Source: Haladaptatus cibarius D43 (GTDB lineage Archaea; Halobacteriota; Halobacteria; Halobacteriales; Haladaptataceae). Taken from it: 64,000 nt of DNA. A program made the translations under genes and the position numbers. Positions 33,962 to 44,105 of the stretch are shown here, in pieces (the first letter of the stretch is position 1; each line of letters opens with the position of its first letter). The stretch covers positions 62,001 through 126,000 of the forward strand of contig NZ_JDTH01000002.1 in the NCBI RefSeq assembly GCF_000710615.1, given 5' to 3'. The notes under the pieces are model-generated. The model was given only the letters and a program-made list of their open reading frames with translations. It ran no database searches and was not told the origin of the DNA.

Positions 33962-36247
33962 GTGTCCGAAGGAAACGACTACATCACGGATGCCGACCAC
34001 GAACTCCGCGAAACCTACGAGGAGCCGATGAGCCTCGCGGAGTACGTGGATTCGGCGTTCGAGAACCCGACGATTGCCTCGCACGCGAGCAAGTACCTGT
34101 TAGAGGCTATCGAGTCGATGGGCACCCGGACGGTCATCGAGGAAGGCGACGAAAAAGAACGCTACAAATTTTTCGACGACCCGCACAACGACGGCGAACA
34201 CGCCATCCTCGGAAACACAGAGGTGCTGAACGCCTTCGTTGATGACCTGCGCTCGATTGCCGCACGACGCGGCAAAGAGGAGAAGATCATCTGGTTCGCC
34301 GGGCCGACCGCGACCGGAAAATCCGAACTCAAACGCTGTCTGGTCAACGGCCTGCGCGAATATTCGAAAACACCCGAAGGGCGGCGGTACACCATCGAAT
34401 GGAACATCGCCACCGCAACAGAGTCGCCGGGACTCAGCTACGGCGACGACGTGACGGCGACGAGCGAGGAAAACTGGTACGCGAGTCCTGTCCAGTCGCA
34501 TCCACTGCTCGTCTTTCCGCCAGCGGTGCGCGAGGAACTGCTCTCCCAACTGAACGGCAACTTGGGCGACCACATCGACGTGCTGGTGGACGGCAAACTC
34601 GACCCATTCAGCCGAGAGGCGTACAACTATCTGGAAGAGCAGTACCGCAGAAACGGCGAGGAGGAACTGTTTTCGGCCATCACCGACCCGGCACACCTCC
34701 GAGTGAAAAACTACGTCGTGGACATCGGCGAGGGAATCGGCGTCCTCCACTCGGAGGACAGCGGCAGGCCGAAACAGCGACTCGTCGGCAGTTGGATGCA
34801 GGGAATGTTGCAGGAGTTGGATTCGCGCGGACGCAAAAATCCGCAGGCGTTCAGCTACGACGGCGTCCTCTCGCAGGGCAACGGCCTGCTGACCATCGTG
34901 GAGGATGCGGCCCAACACGCCGACTTGCTCCAGAAACTGCTCAACGTCCCCGATGAAAAATCGGTGAAGCTAGACAAAGGGATTCAGATGGACATCGACA
35001 CGCAGTTGGTCATCATCTCGAATCCCGACCTCGAAGCGCAGTTGAATCAGCACGCGGATGCAGGTGGGGCCGACCCCCTCCGTGCGCTGAAGCGCCGACT
35101 CGACCGGCGCGAGTTCGGGTATCTGACCAACCTCAGTTTGGAGTCCGAACTCATCCGGCGCGAACTCACGAACGAGACGCCCGTCTGGGAGGCCGACGTG
35201 TACGACGAACTCGAAGCGTGGATTCGAGAGCCAATTTCGATTCGTGTCCGTGACGACGATGGTGTCGGAGAGCGAGAACTCTCGCCGCACGCCATCGAGG
35301 CCGCCGCGCTCTACAGCGTCGTGTCGCGCCTCGACGGAAGCGATTTGCCCGCGGGACTAGACCTCGTGGACAAAGCCGTGCTGTTCGACCGGGGCTACCT
35401 GCTGGACGGCGACGAGCGAATCGACAAGGACGATTTCGACTTCGACGACGACGCGGCGGATGGGTCGGGCGGAATCCCGGTGACGTACACGCGAGACGTT
35501 ATCGCCGGACTGCTTCACGAAGTCCGCGACCGCCACCACCCCGACTATCCCGTCGAACAGGTTATCATGCCGCGGGACATCCTGAACGCGATGGCCGAGG
35601 GAATCGGGGACGCACCCGTGTTTTCCACGGCGGAGCGAACCGAGTACGAAAACCGACTCGTGCCGGTGAAAAACTACATCTTCCAACAGCAAGAGAGCGA
35701 CGTGCTAGACGCCATCATGCGCGACCGCCGAGTTGACGAGGGGACGGTCGCCGAGTACATCGAACACGTCTACGCGTGGGCGACGGGCGAGGACGTCGAA
35801 AACGACCGCGGCGAGCGCATCGAACCCGACGCGCTGAAGCTGAAGGTGTTCGAGACGGAGCATCTGGGCCGGTTCGGACCGGACGCCTACGAAGTCAACC
35901 ACGAACCCGGCCCTGCGGTGGCCGAGTTCCGGCGAAACAAGGTCATCACTGCACTGAACCGTCACGCGTGGGAGAGTCGAAACGAGGACTTCGAGGTGAG
36001 CGACATCGACCCGAAGGAGGTGCCGATAATCAAAACCGTACTTGCGAGTAACGACTGGGAGGACGTGCGACGAGTGTACGAGGATTTCAACCCGAGCCAG
36101 TGGGAGAATCCGCCGACGAACACCGAGACGGCCGAGGTGAAATCGGAGACGATAGAGAACCTACAGGAGATGTTCGGCTACTCCGCGGCCTCCGCAGAAC
36201 TGACCAGCCAACACGTCATGAATCAGGTGAGCTACAAATGGGACTAA
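33962..36247 (+). CDS. PrkA-type AAA+ protein 2 (divergent paralogue)
   Basis: From GTG 33962, four bases after the first prkA stop, the protein has 761 residues. It is a divergent PrkA relative. Walker A is GPTATGKS at 114-121. The AAA+ body keeps [25 protein letters not shown] and [14 protein letters not shown], and the C-terminal part has [11 protein letters not shown] and [13 protein letters not shown]. Compared with copy 1 it is 67 residues longer, with an acidic insert [15 protein letters not shown]. Two unequal PrkA proteins in one operon suggest a hetero-oligomeric ATPase, which is inference. Its stop overlaps the next start by ten bases. Confidence 0.85.
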   Translation: MSEGNDYITDADHELRETYEEPMSLAEYVDSAFENPTIASHASKYLLEAIESMGTRTVIEEGDEKERYKFFDDPHNDGEHAILGNTEVLNAFVDDLRSIAARRGKEEKIIWFAGPTATGKSELKRCLVNGLREYSKTPEGRRYTIEWNIATATESPGLSYGDDVTATSEENWYASPVQSHPLLVFPPAVREELLSQLNGNLGDHIDVLVDGKLDPFSREAYNYLEEQYRRNGEEELFSAITDPAHLRVKNYVVDIGEGIGVLHSEDSGRPKQRLVGSWMQGMLQELDSRGRKNPQAFSYDGVLSQGNGLLTIVEDAAQHADLLQKLLNVPDEKSVKLDKGIQMDIDTQLVIISNPDLEAQLNQHADAGGADPLRALKRRLDRREFGYLTNLSLESELIRRELTNETPVWEADVYDELEAWIREPISIRVRDDDGVGERELSPHAIEAAALYSVVSRLDGSDLPAGLDLVDKAVLFDRGYLLDGDERIDKDDFDFDDDAADGSGGIPVTYTRDVIAGLLHEVRDRHHPDYPVEQVIMPRDILNAMAEGIGDAPVFSTAERTEYENRLVPVKNYIFQQQESDVLDAIMRDRRVDEGTVAEYIEHVYAWATGEDVENDRGERIEPDALKLKVFETEHLGRFGPDAYEVNHEPGPAVAEFRRNKVITALNRHAWESRNEDFEVSDIDPKEVPIIKTVLASNDWEDVRRVYEDFNPSQWENPPTNTETAEVKSETIENLQEMFGYSAASAELTSQHVMNQVSYKWD

Positions 36248-37545
36248 GAGACGACCTCGAACGATACCGTGAAGTCGGGGAGGAGCGCCGCGAAGACCTC
36301 GCGGAGTTCATCCAATACGGCGACCTCGGACAGAGCCTCCCCGACGAGATTCACATTCCCATCAAAATCGTGGATTTGCCGGAGTTCCGCTACGACCAAC
36401 GCGACAGAGGTGGCGTTGGACAAGGCGACCCGGACGTGGGCGACCCGGTCGGCCAGCCACAGCCACAACCCGGCGACGACGGCGAAGAGGGCGACCCCGG
36501 CGACGAATCGGGCGACCACGATTACTACGAGATGGATCCGGAGGAGTTCGCCCAAGAGTTGGACGACGAACTCGGCCTCGAACTCGAACCGAAAGGAAAA
36601 GAGGTCGTAGAGGAAACCGAGGGCGATTTCACCGACGTGACGAAAACCGGCCCCGACAGCACGCTCGACTTCGAGCGCATGTTCAAAGAAGGGCTAAAAC
36701 GCAAACTGGCGATGGACTTCGACCCGAACTACGTCCGAGAGGCGATGGGCGTCGAAGGCTGGGGGCCTGACGAGGTGTTCGAGTGGGCGCGCGAGAAGAG
36801 TCTCACCGTATCGAAACGCTGGGTCGAGGAGAACTACGATGCGCTTTCGGCGGACGAACGAACCAAGTGGGAGAGCATCGAGGAGATGGAAAATCGGGTG
36901 ACGCCGATGAGTACGGCTCAGAAGATTCGGGAAGAAGGAATTCGCCACGTCCCATTCCGACGCGAGGACGAACGCTATCGCTACCCCGAAATCATCGAAG
37001 AGCGGGAAAAGAACGTCGTCGTCGTCAACATCCGCGACGTGTCCGGGTCGATGCGCGAGAAAAAGCGCGAACTGGTCGAGCGCACCTTCACGCCGCTCGA
37101 CTGGTATCTGACGGGCAAGTACGACAACGCGGAGTTCGTCTACATCGCTCACGATGCGGAGGCGTGGCGAGTCGAGCGAAGCGAGTTCTTCGGCATTCGT
37201 TCCGGCGGCGGGACGAAAATCTCGTCCGCCTACGAACTCGCCGCCGCGATTTTGGAAGAAGAGTTCCCGTGGGGGGACTGGAACCGCTACGTGTTCGCTG
37301 CGGGTGACAGCGAAAACAGTCGGAACGACACCGAGGAGAACGTCGTCCCGATGATGGAGAAAATTCCGGCGAACCTCCACGCCTACGTGGAGACGCAACC
37401 GGAAGGCAAGGCCATCAACGCGACTCACGCCGAGGAAGTGGAGCGTCACTTCGCCGAAGCAAACGACGTCGCGGTCAGTTACGTCAACGGGCCGGAGGAC
37501 GTGACGAAGGCGATTTACGAAATCCTGAGCACGGAGGCAGAATGA
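36238..37545 (+). CDS. YhbH/YeaH-type (DUF444) VWA-domain protein
   Basis: ATG 36238 gives 435 residues. The N-terminus is a short helical part, then a Gly/Asp/Pro/Gln-rich linker (about 55-95). The C-terminal half is a von Willebrand A domain with an intact MIDAS: DVSGS at 267-271, GGGTKISSA and the Asp in [14 protein letters not shown]444 proteins are encoded with PrkA in many bacteria (for example yeaG-yeaH in E. coli), where the pair acts in stress or sporulation responses. The start overlaps the upstream PrkA2 stop and the stop overlaps the SpoVR start, so coupling is strong. Confidence 0.9.
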   Translation: MGLRDDLERYREVGEERREDLAEFIQYGDLGQSLPDEIHIPIKIVDLPEFRYDQRDRGGVGQGDPDVGDPVGQPQPQPGDDGEEGDPGDESGDHDYYEMDPEEFAQELDDELGLELEPKGKEVVEETEGDFTDVTKTGPDSTLDFERMFKEGLKRKLAMDFDPNYVREAMGVEGWGPDEVFEWAREKSLTVSKRWVEENYDALSADERTKWESIEEMENRVTPMSTAQKIREEGIRHVPFRREDERYRYPEIIEEREKNVVVVNIRDVSGSMREKKRELVERTFTPLDWYLTGKYDNAEFVYIAHDAEAWRVERSEFFGIRSGGGTKISSAYELAAAILEEEFPWGDWNRYVFAAGDSENSRNDTEENVVPMMEKIPANLHAYVETQPEGKAINATHAEEVERHFAEANDVAVSYVNGPEDVTKAIYEILSTEAE

Positions 37546-39530
37546 ACGAACGAACCGAAACCAAACGCGAGGCGGAACGGGTGCAAGAACCGGTCGTGGA
37601 AGCGCGGAAACTCGCCAAAAAACTCGGCCTCGACCCGTATCCGGTGAAGTACTGGATAATCGACTACGACGAGATGAACGAACTCATCGCCTACGACGGG
37701 TTCCAAGAGCGGTATCCACACTGGCGATGGGGGATGAAATACGACCGCCAGCAAAAACAAACCCAGTACGCGGGCGGGAAAGCGTTCGAAATCGTCATCA
37801 ACGACGACCCGGCCCACGCCTTCTTACAGCAATCGAACAGCCTCGCCGACCAGAAGGCGGTCATCACGCACGTCGAAGCCCACTCGGATTTCTTCGCCAA
37901 CAACCGCTGGTACCGGATGTTCGCCGACGAACTCGATGCGGCGGCCCTTCTCTCCCGCCACGCAGACCGCGTTCGCTCCATCATGGCCGACGCGGAAATC
38001 GACCGGGAGGCGGTCGAAAAGTGGATAGACAACGTGCTCTGTCTACAGGACAACATCGACCAGCATCAGGCGTTCAAAAACCAGCATCGGGTTCGGGAGG
38101 ACGAGGATGACCACGACACGGACGAAATTTCCGACCAACTCGCGGATATGAACTTGAGCGACGAGGTACGGGACGAGGTGTTCGACGAGGAGTGGTTGGA
38201 AGCACAGCGCGAGAAACAGGCCGGAAAACTCGAAGAACCCGAGAAGGACTTGCTCGCGTTCTTCCGCGACCACGGTCGGGCCTACGACCCGGAAGAGGGC
38301 AAAGCCGTCGAGATGGAAGACTGGCAGAGAGAAGTCCTCGAAATGCTCAGAACCGAATCGTACTACTTCGCGGCACAGAAGACGACGAAGGTGATGAACG
38401 AGGGATGGGCCGCGTACTGGGAATCCATGATGATGGGCGAGGAATCCTTCGCGGGAACGGACGAGTTCATCGAATACGCAGACCACCAAGCGCGCGTTCT
38501 CGGGTCGCCGGGACTGAACCCCTACAAACTCGGCAAACAGTTGTGGGAGTACATCGAGAACACCGAAAACCGTCGAGAAGTCGTGCGGAAACTCATGCGT
38601 GTAAAAGGAATTACGTGGCGGAACTTCCACGACGTGGTGGATTTCGACGAAGTGAACGAACTCATCGAACCGCATCCGGCGCTCGAATCGGTGAACTCCG
38701 AGACGCTCTCCGATCTCGAATCCGTGTCGTCCGAGAAAGTCGATTCGGAGGGATTAGAACGAGCGAAGGCGGGCGAAATCGACGTCGACCGCCATCCGTG
38801 GAAGGTGCTCTCCTACGAAGGCCTCGCGGAGCGTCATTTCTCGCTCAACAAACTCCAAAATCGCGGGTTCTTGGAATCCATCGGACAGCAGACGTTGGAA
38901 CAGTACGCCCGCTATCTGATGGACGACGAACGATACGAGAGCGTCGCGGAGGCGATGGCGGACGTGGACTTCGCCGTCGGGTGGAATCGGATGTACGAGG
39001 TTCGGGCGAGCCACAACGACGTGACGTTCTTGGATGGCTTCCTGACGAAGGAGTTCGTCACCGACAACAACTACTTCACCTACGAGTTCAGCCAGACGAC
39101 GGGCGACTACCGCGTGACCAGTTCGGAGTACGAGGACGTAAAAAAGAAGTTGATGCTCCAGTTCACCAACTTCGGCAAGCCCACTATCGCGGTGTACGAC
39201 GGCAACTACGACAACCGCAACGAACTACTGCTGGGCCACCACTACAACGGCGTCATGCTCGACATCGGGCAGGCGACGCGAACCTTAGAGCGCATCTACG
39301 ACCTGTGGGGTCGTCCGGTGAACCTAAAAACCATCGTGAAGGAAATCGACGAACGGGACGCGGAAATCGCCCGACGACGCGACCGCGAACCGGAACCGGA
39401 AGAGAAAGGAAAGCTCCTGCGTTACGACGGCGATGAGTTCGAGATGCACGACCTCCCGTGGAGCGAAGTCGAAGACATCACGGCCACGGAAGTCGATTAC
39501 GACACGAAACCGGACGAGTGGCTCGCCTGA
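37542..39530 (+). CDS. SpoVR-family protein
   Basis: The 662-residue protein starts [20 protein letters not shown], overlapping the YhbH stop by four bases (ATGA). SpoVR signatures are [39 protein letters not shown] (conserved His and aromatic residues), [15 protein letters not shown], and the C-terminal [15 protein letters not shown]. In Bacillus SpoVR affects spore cortex formation and in E. coli (YcgB) stationary-phase fitness. No enzyme activity is firmly known. An acidic insert ([13 protein letters not shown]) is halophile-type. It is the last gene of the prkA operon. Confidence 0.92.
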   Translation: MNERTETKREAERVQEPVVEARKLAKKLGLDPYPVKYWIIDYDEMNELIAYDGFQERYPHWRWGMKYDRQQKQTQYAGGKAFEIVINDDPAHAFLQQSNSLADQKAVITHVEAHSDFFANNRWYRMFADELDAAALLSRHADRVRSIMADAEIDREAVEKWIDNVLCLQDNIDQHQAFKNQHRVREDEDDHDTDEISDQLADMNLSDEVRDEVFDEEWLEAQREKQAGKLEEPEKDLLAFFRDHGRAYDPEEGKAVEMEDWQREVLEMLRTESYYFAAQKTTKVMNEGWAAYWESMMMGEESFAGTDEFIEYADHQARVLGSPGLNPYKLGKQLWEYIENTENRREVVRKLMRVKGITWRNFHDVVDFDEVNELIEPHPALESVNSETLSDLESVSSEKVDSEGLERAKAGEIDVDRHPWKVLSYEGLAERHFSLNKLQNRGFLESIGQQTLEQYARYLMDDERYESVAEAMADVDFAVGWNRMYEVRASHNDVTFLDGFLTKEFVTDNNYFTYEFSQTTGDYRVTSSEYEDVKKKLMLQFTNFGKPTIAVYDGNYDNRNELLLGHHYNGVMLDIGQATRTLERIYDLWGRPVNLKTIVKEIDERDAEIARRRDREPEPEEKGKLLRYDGDEFEMHDLPWSEVEDITATEVDYDTKPDEWLA

Positions 39531-39536
39531 GGTTTT

Positions 39537-40733
39537 TTAGTTCGATTCGTACAGGCGAATCTCCCCACCGTCCACGACCACTTCATATTCGTCGTAGTTA
39601 AACGTCGCGTAGACGGAGGTTTCTTCGCGCTCGGCGAGTCGCTGGAGGGCGTCGATGTCCACGACGTCGTAAAGCACGGGTTGGAGTTTCGTCGGACGCA
39701 CGTCCGAGACGGTTCCGAGTGCCCGCGCTAGCGTCACGACGACCGAATCTCGGTCGGTGCCGTACACCGTCCAGTAAGCTTCGTCCGATTTGTCCTTCGA
39801 GGGGATTCTCCCCGCCAATCCGTCGCCGTTCGAGATGGTCGGTTCCGTCTCGGAATCGGATTCTCCCTGCCCTGCGATTCGGCAGTATCGTTCCAGTTCT
39901 TCGGTGCCTATTTTCGATACGACGGTTTCGCCGTCGAGTTCGACCACGCCCGTTTCGACCAATTTCGGTAGGTGAACGTGTCGAAGCGTTATGTGAATTC
40001 GCTCCTGCGTGTCCTCGCTCGGCATGGTTTCGGATTCCCGTTTTGCGATTTGGTCAGCGATGGCGGACACGTCCGCAGTGTCCGCGATTTCGGCGAGGTA
40101 TCGGCAGACGGAACGCCGACGAGGAGAATCGAGAAGCACCGAAAGCGCCTCCGGTGAGATTTCTGAGCCAGTGTCCGGTGGGCCGTCGATGACCGTGTCG
40201 AACAGCGGGCGGAACATGGCAACCGTCTCCACATCGTGTGCCTCGGGGTGCATGTGAAAATGCGCGGTTACGTCGATTCTGTGAAGCGACTCGGTCAACG
40301 AGTGAACGAACCGAAAGGCGGTCATTCGGTTGACGTGGCGGAGCATCGACGTAATCGAATCGAAACAGAGCACCGACTGCCCGTCGGCCGCCGACCACTG
40401 TTCGAGATAGATATACATCGCGGTTTGAAGCCGTCCGAGACAGTCGGGGCGAGCGAGCGAGACGACGTTCTGGTCGTTTTCCGTCTGACTCGCCGAACCC
40501 TGCGTTCCGACGGCAATGATACCGAACGACGCCGGGTCGTCGCCGAACTGCTCTCGCCAGCCTTCGAGTAGTGTCTCGGGGGACTGTCTGTAAGAAACGA
40601 ACAGGGCATTTGTCGCGCTCGGGTTGGCTGTGGACAGTCGAGAAACGCATTCCTCGTCGGCTTGGTTTCCGATAGCGGGGCTAAAAACGAGAACGTTCCC
40701 GGGAGATGGGGTCGAATCGGCGGCAGTTTTCAT
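39537..40733 (-). CDS. Haloarchaeal signalling protein: DUF7504 + DUF7344 HTH + HalOD1
   Basis: The 398-residue protein has three parts. The N-terminal RecA-like domain (about 1-190) lacks a Walker A motif but keeps NVLVFSPAIGNQADEEC, NALFVSYRQSPETLL and SVLCFDSITSMLRHV, as in haloarchaeal DUF7504 proteins. A winged-helix DUF7344 follows (about 190-290; LLDSPRRRSVCRYLAEIAD, HVHLPKLVETGVVE). A C-terminal HalOD1 domain (about 320-398) ends with YATFNYDEYEVVVDGGEIRLYE. It probably senses a signal and binds DNA or a partner. It converges with spoVR, six bases from that gene's end. Confidence 0.8.
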   Translation of the reverse strand: MKTAADSTPSPGNVLVFSPAIGNQADEECVSRLSTANPSATNALFVSYRQSPETLLEGWREQFGDDPASFGIIAVGTQGSASQTENDQNVVSLARPDCLGRLQTAMYIYLEQWSAADGQSVLCFDSITSMLRHVNRMTAFRFVHSLTESLHRIDVTAHFHMHPEAHDVETVAMFRPLFDTVIDGPPDTGSEISPEALSVLLDSPRRRSVCRYLAEIADTADVSAIADQIAKRESETMPSEDTQERIHITLRHVHLPKLVETGVVELDGETVVSKIGTEELERYCRIAGQGESDSETEPTISNGDGLAGRIPSKDKSDEAYWTVYGTDRDSVVVTLARALGTVSDVRPTKLQPVLYDVVDIDALQRLAEREETSVYATFNYDEYEVVVDGGEIRLYESN

Positions 40734-40961
40734 AGCATTGGTACTGATGGTTTGTTTCGTTCATACTGACGAGTAGCCATCGTCAGACAATATCAAATAG
40801 AAGCGTTCCAGAATAATAAAGATATTCACTAGATAAACTGAACTGTCGAAATAGGTACGTCGCCTTTCGGGCGTCTTTATCCAGTTTTCAACGCTCTTAG
40901 TCATTAGGAATTGCTAGCACAGTAATGATATTTTTGAGAATACGCTACTGATAGAACGATC

Positions 40962-41132
40962 CTACTTTGTAGATTTAATGAGTATTTCGCCGTCACGTTC
41001 AACGAACATGACTCTATCTCCCTCTTCGAGCTCGACGCCCTGTTCGTCGAACGCTTCTCGCACGTCTTTGATGAGACTGATTCGCCATCGTTGGGCGATT
41101 TTCGTCGTCCCCAAGATTTCTTCGTCGGTCAT
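40962..41132 (-). CDS. AbrB/SpoVT-type DNA-binding protein (short)
   Basis: This 56-residue frame starts at ATG 41132: MTDEEILGTTKIAQRWRISL continues into a KDVREAF stretch and ends GDRVMFVERDGEILIKSTK. The pattern of a first strand, Ile-Lys-Arg turn and the second strand matches the AbrB/MazE/SpoVT swapped-hairpin fold, a dimeric DNA binder used as a transition-state regulator or antitoxin. It lies 39 bases downstream of the secreted protein gene on the same strand. No toxin gene is next to it, so a regulator role is more likely. Confidence 0.78.
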   Translation of the reverse strand: MTDEEILGTTKIAQRWRISLIKDVREAFDEQGVELEEGDRVMFVERDGEILIKSTK

Positions 41133-41171
41133 GGGAAAGGCTTCGAAAGTGACGGTGTCATGGATTTGTAG

Positions 41172-41552
41172 CTATATCGCCGATTGTGATGGCAGTGGCA
41201 CAATGGAGCTGTTCTCCTCAGGATTTTGCTCGTTTCGGTCGTGGGTCTGTGATTGGTGGCTCGAACCATCGAAGTTCACCGAGTCGAACACGACGGTATC
41301 CTCGTTCCGTCTATCGCTCGGAGAAGCATCCGTAACGAACCGTAGAACCGGTGTTGACCTGTCGTTATTGTCGCGGACGACCGCAAAGCGGTCACCCGCG
41401 ACTGTTTCGTCCGGCTGGGAGTCGAATTCGAAATGGCTCAAATTCGCCTCCGCATACTGCCCTTTTTTGTCCGTCTGCTCCGCCGCGACAGTGCCGGAGA
41501 AAATCACACCCAAAACTGTGACTACCAAAAGCAGTTTTGCACCTCGGTTCAT
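41172..41552 (-). CDS. Secreted protein of unknown function
   Basis: The 126-residue protein starts MNRGAKLLLVVTVLGVIFSGTVAAEQTD, a Sec-type signal peptide with cleavage likely after VAA. The mature part is polar and beta-rich, with FEFDSQPDETVAGDRFAVV and TPVLRFVTDASPSDRRNED, and a disordered acidic tail (NPEENSSIVPLPSQSAI). No transmembrane helix follows. Together with the AbrB-like gene it may form a two-gene transcript. Family and role are unknown. Confidence 0.6.
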   Translation of the reverse strand: MNRGAKLLLVVTVLGVIFSGTVAAEQTDKKGQYAEANLSHFEFDSQPDETVAGDRFAVVRDNNDRSTPVLRFVTDASPSDRRNEDTVVFDSVNFDGSSHQSQTHDRNEQNPEENSSIVPLPSQSAI

Positions 41553-41688
41553 CGCTATTCGAACCGCAACGAGGAGTGGCTTTAACCGCGGCTATCGTTC
41601 GTGCTGTTCAAACGTGGGTAATCGTCGTCACTCGGGTGAAACGGAGAATGAGAGGAAATCTGTTGCTGATTGGTATTGAAATCGTAGA

Positions 41689-41711
41689 AATGCTCGGTAG
41701 GGGATTTGAAC
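41689..41711 (-). other. Duplicated tRNA-Glu 3' end (possible attachment-site remnant)
   Basis: AATGCTCGGTAGGGGATTTGAAC at 41689-41711 is repeated exactly at 41815-41837, where it forms the 3' end of tRNA-Glu. The copy keeps only the T-loop and acceptor end, so it is not a tRNA gene. A third, inverted piece, TAGTTCAAATCCC at 41762-41774, pairs with GGGATTTGAACTA at 41701-41713. The 103 bases between the direct repeats contain no gene. This resembles the displaced 3' end left when an element integrates into a tRNA gene and is later deleted. Confidence 0.6.
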
Positions 41712-41816
41712 TACGCCCAGACGTTCCGGGTCGCTACCGCTTCCCGGGCGTGCGACTGGTCTAGTTCAAATCCCGTACGCTGCGCTACTTCTTCGTCACG
41801 TTGTTCCTCAGAAGAA

Positions 41817-41891
<75 letters not shown>

Positions 41892-42025
41892 GTGTTGCGC
41901 TTCCTGCGCACTCATTGCTTTCTGCCGTACTAGTTTAAGCCTTGCGTTATCGACCGACAGCGGCAGTGTTTCACGGGGGAGTCGGTGTCACCCCGGAGGC
42001 CGATTTCGATTCCTGTCGCGTTCGC

Positions 42026-43990
42026 TTATTTCCCTTCGAACTCGGGGTCGCGCTTGCTCATGAAGGCCGTGACGCCCTCCATCAAATCGTCAGTGCTCAT
42101 GAGGTGGCCGAAGGCTTGAGCTTCGATTTCGAGGCCTGCGTCGGTGCTCTCCCAGCCCTTGAGCATGGCGCGTTTCGTGTACTCCTGTGCGATTGGCGGG
42201 CCGCCAGCGAGTTTGCTGGCGAGTTCGAACGCCTTCTCTTCGAACTCGTCGTTCGAGACGACTTCGTTCACGAAGCCGTAGTCCGCCATCGTCTCGGGGT
42301 CGAATCGGTCTGCGGTGAAGATGATCTCCTTCGCGCGACCTTCGCCGACGATGTGCTGGAGGCGCTGGGTGCCTCCCCAGCCGGGAAGCAGTCCGAGGTC
42401 GTGCTCTGGCTGGCCGAGTTCCGAGCGCTCGCTGGCGATTCGGAGGTCGGCACAGGTTGCGAGTTCCATCCCGCCGCCGAGACAGTAGCCGTCGATTCCG
42501 GCGACCACGGGCATCGGACAGGATTCGAGTTTGCCGAACGTCTCTTGACCTTTGCGCGAGAGGTCGATGGCCTGAATCGGGTCTGCTCCGCCCGCGGCCA
42601 TGCTCTGTACGTCCGCTCCGGCGGAGAACGCTTTGTCGCCCTCGCCTGTGAGCAGAATTGCGCGAACCTCGTCGTCCTCGACGACTTGGTCGATTGCGAC
42701 CGACAGTTCACCGAGCAGTTGCGAGCTAATCGTGTTCATCCGGTGTGGGCGGTCGATGACGATGTTGCCCACCATGTCGCCGGGTTTCTCGATGCGAACG
42801 GTTTCGAATTCGACGCTGTCCTCGTCGCTCTGCTCGTAGAATCCAACGTCGGCACGCTCTCGGAGATACTCCGCAGGTTCGTATCGCTCTGCACCCGTTT
42901 CCTCGTGGAGGTCTTCTAAGGTTTCGAGGAGCACGTCCAGCCCTGCGTCGTCGGCCATTCGTGCTGGGCCTTCGGGGAAGCCAGCGCCGAGCATGACTGC
43001 TTCGTCGATTTCGTCCGCGGGCGCGACCTCGTTGCCGACGAGTTTCGCCACTTCGTTGGCCATCACGGCTTGGAGTCGGTGAACGACCGCCTCGCTTCCG
43101 GCGTCGGTCGGCACGTCCACGCCGCCGTTTTCGTAGTCGTAGAAGCCTTTGTCGGTCTTCTTGCCGAGGTTGCCCTCTTCGACTTTTCCGGCGAGGAGCG
43201 GGCACGGTTCGTAGGCGTCACCGAGAACGTCGTGCATGTATTCTAAGACGTGGTAGCCCACGTCGATGCCGACTTGGTCTGCGAGTTCGAAGCTTCCCAT
43301 CGGCAGGCCGATGTCGAACTTCGTCGCGCTGTCCACTTCTTCGATGGTTGCGTCGCCGGATTCGACCATCCACGCCGCCTCGTTCATCAGGGGGACGAGG
43401 ACGCGGTTGACGATGAAGCCGGGACTATCTTTGCGCACGCGAACGGGCGTTTTGCCCATCTCCTCGGCTAACTCCTCGGTTACGTCGAGGACGCCGTCCT
43501 CCGTGTGTGCGCCCGTGATGACTTCGACCAACTGCATCCGGACTGGTGGGTTGAAAAAGTGCATTCCACAGAACTGCTCGGGGCGGTTCGTCACCTCGGA
43601 GAGTTCCGTAATCGAGAGGCTGGAGGTGTTCGTGGCGAAGATGGTGTGGTCGGGCGCGTGTTCTTCCATCTCGGAGTACACGTCCTTTTTGATATCCATC
43701 TTTTCGGGGACTGCTTCGATGACGAAGTCCGCATCCGAGACGGCCTCGCCGAAATCGACGATTGGCGTAACCCGCTCCAGCGCGGCGTCGGCCTCGGCCT
43801 CGCTGAGTTGGTCTTTCTCGGCGAGTTTGCCGAGGCTCCATTCGATTTGGTCGTAGCCGTTCTGGACGAACTCCTCTTTGATGTCGCGCAGGTTCACGTC
43901 GTACCCCGCGAGCGCGGCGACTTCCGCGATTCCGTGGCCCATGTTTCCGGCACCGAGAACCGCGATAGTGTTGATTTCTTCTAGCTCCAT
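42026..43990 (-). CDS. Bifunctional 3-hydroxyacyl-CoA dehydrogenase / enoyl-CoA hydratase
   Basis: The 654-residue protein joins two fatty-acid oxidation enzymes. The N-terminal part (about 1-375) is 3-hydroxyacyl-CoA dehydrogenase: NAD-binding GAGNMGHGIAEVAA, TNTSSLSITEL, and the conserved GMHFFNPPVRMQLVEV with the catalytic His. The C-terminal part (about 395-654) is a crotonase-fold enoyl-CoA hydratase, with GDKAFSAGADVQSM, GYCLGGGMELATCADLRI and the QPEHDLGLLPGWGGTQRL loop. Haloarchaea commonly use this dehydrogenase-first fusion. It is divergent from an acyl-CoA dehydrogenase gene, and an inverted repeat ACCCTC/GAGGGT lies before its start. Confidence 0.93.
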   Translation of the reverse strand: MELEEINTIAVLGAGNMGHGIAEVAALAGYDVNLRDIKEEFVQNGYDQIEWSLGKLAEKDQLSEAEADAALERVTPIVDFGEAVSDADFVIEAVPEKMDIKKDVYSEMEEHAPDHTIFATNTSSLSITELSEVTNRPEQFCGMHFFNPPVRMQLVEVITGAHTEDGVLDVTEELAEEMGKTPVRVRKDSPGFIVNRVLVPLMNEAAWMVESGDATIEEVDSATKFDIGLPMGSFELADQVGIDVGYHVLEYMHDVLGDAYEPCPLLAGKVEEGNLGKKTDKGFYDYENGGVDVPTDAGSEAVVHRLQAVMANEVAKLVGNEVAPADEIDEAVMLGAGFPEGPARMADDAGLDVLLETLEDLHEETGAERYEPAEYLRERADVGFYEQSDEDSVEFETVRIEKPGDMVGNIVIDRPHRMNTISSQLLGELSVAIDQVVEDDEVRAILLTGEGDKAFSAGADVQSMAAGGADPIQAIDLSRKGQETFGKLESCPMPVVAGIDGYCLGGGMELATCADLRIASERSELGQPEHDLGLLPGWGGTQRLQHIVGEGRAKEIIFTADRFDPETMADYGFVNEVVSNDEFEEKAFELASKLAGGPPIAQEYTKRAMLKGWESTDAGLEIEAQAFGHLMSTDDLMEGVTAFMSKRDPEFEGK

Positions 43991-44105
43991 GCAAATACCC
44001 TCTACATGAGGGTGTTTTAACGTTTCTCTCTCCGAACCAATAAACTTTGAATGAGTTTATATCCGGTTACAAAACGATTTATCCATGGCCCCGTAACTCG
44101 TTGCC

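Noticed and set aside
40962-41132. AbrB-like gene as part of a toxin-antitoxin pair
   Set aside because: The neighbours are a secreted protein and the DUF7504 regulator. Neither resembles a PIN, MazF or HEPN toxin.
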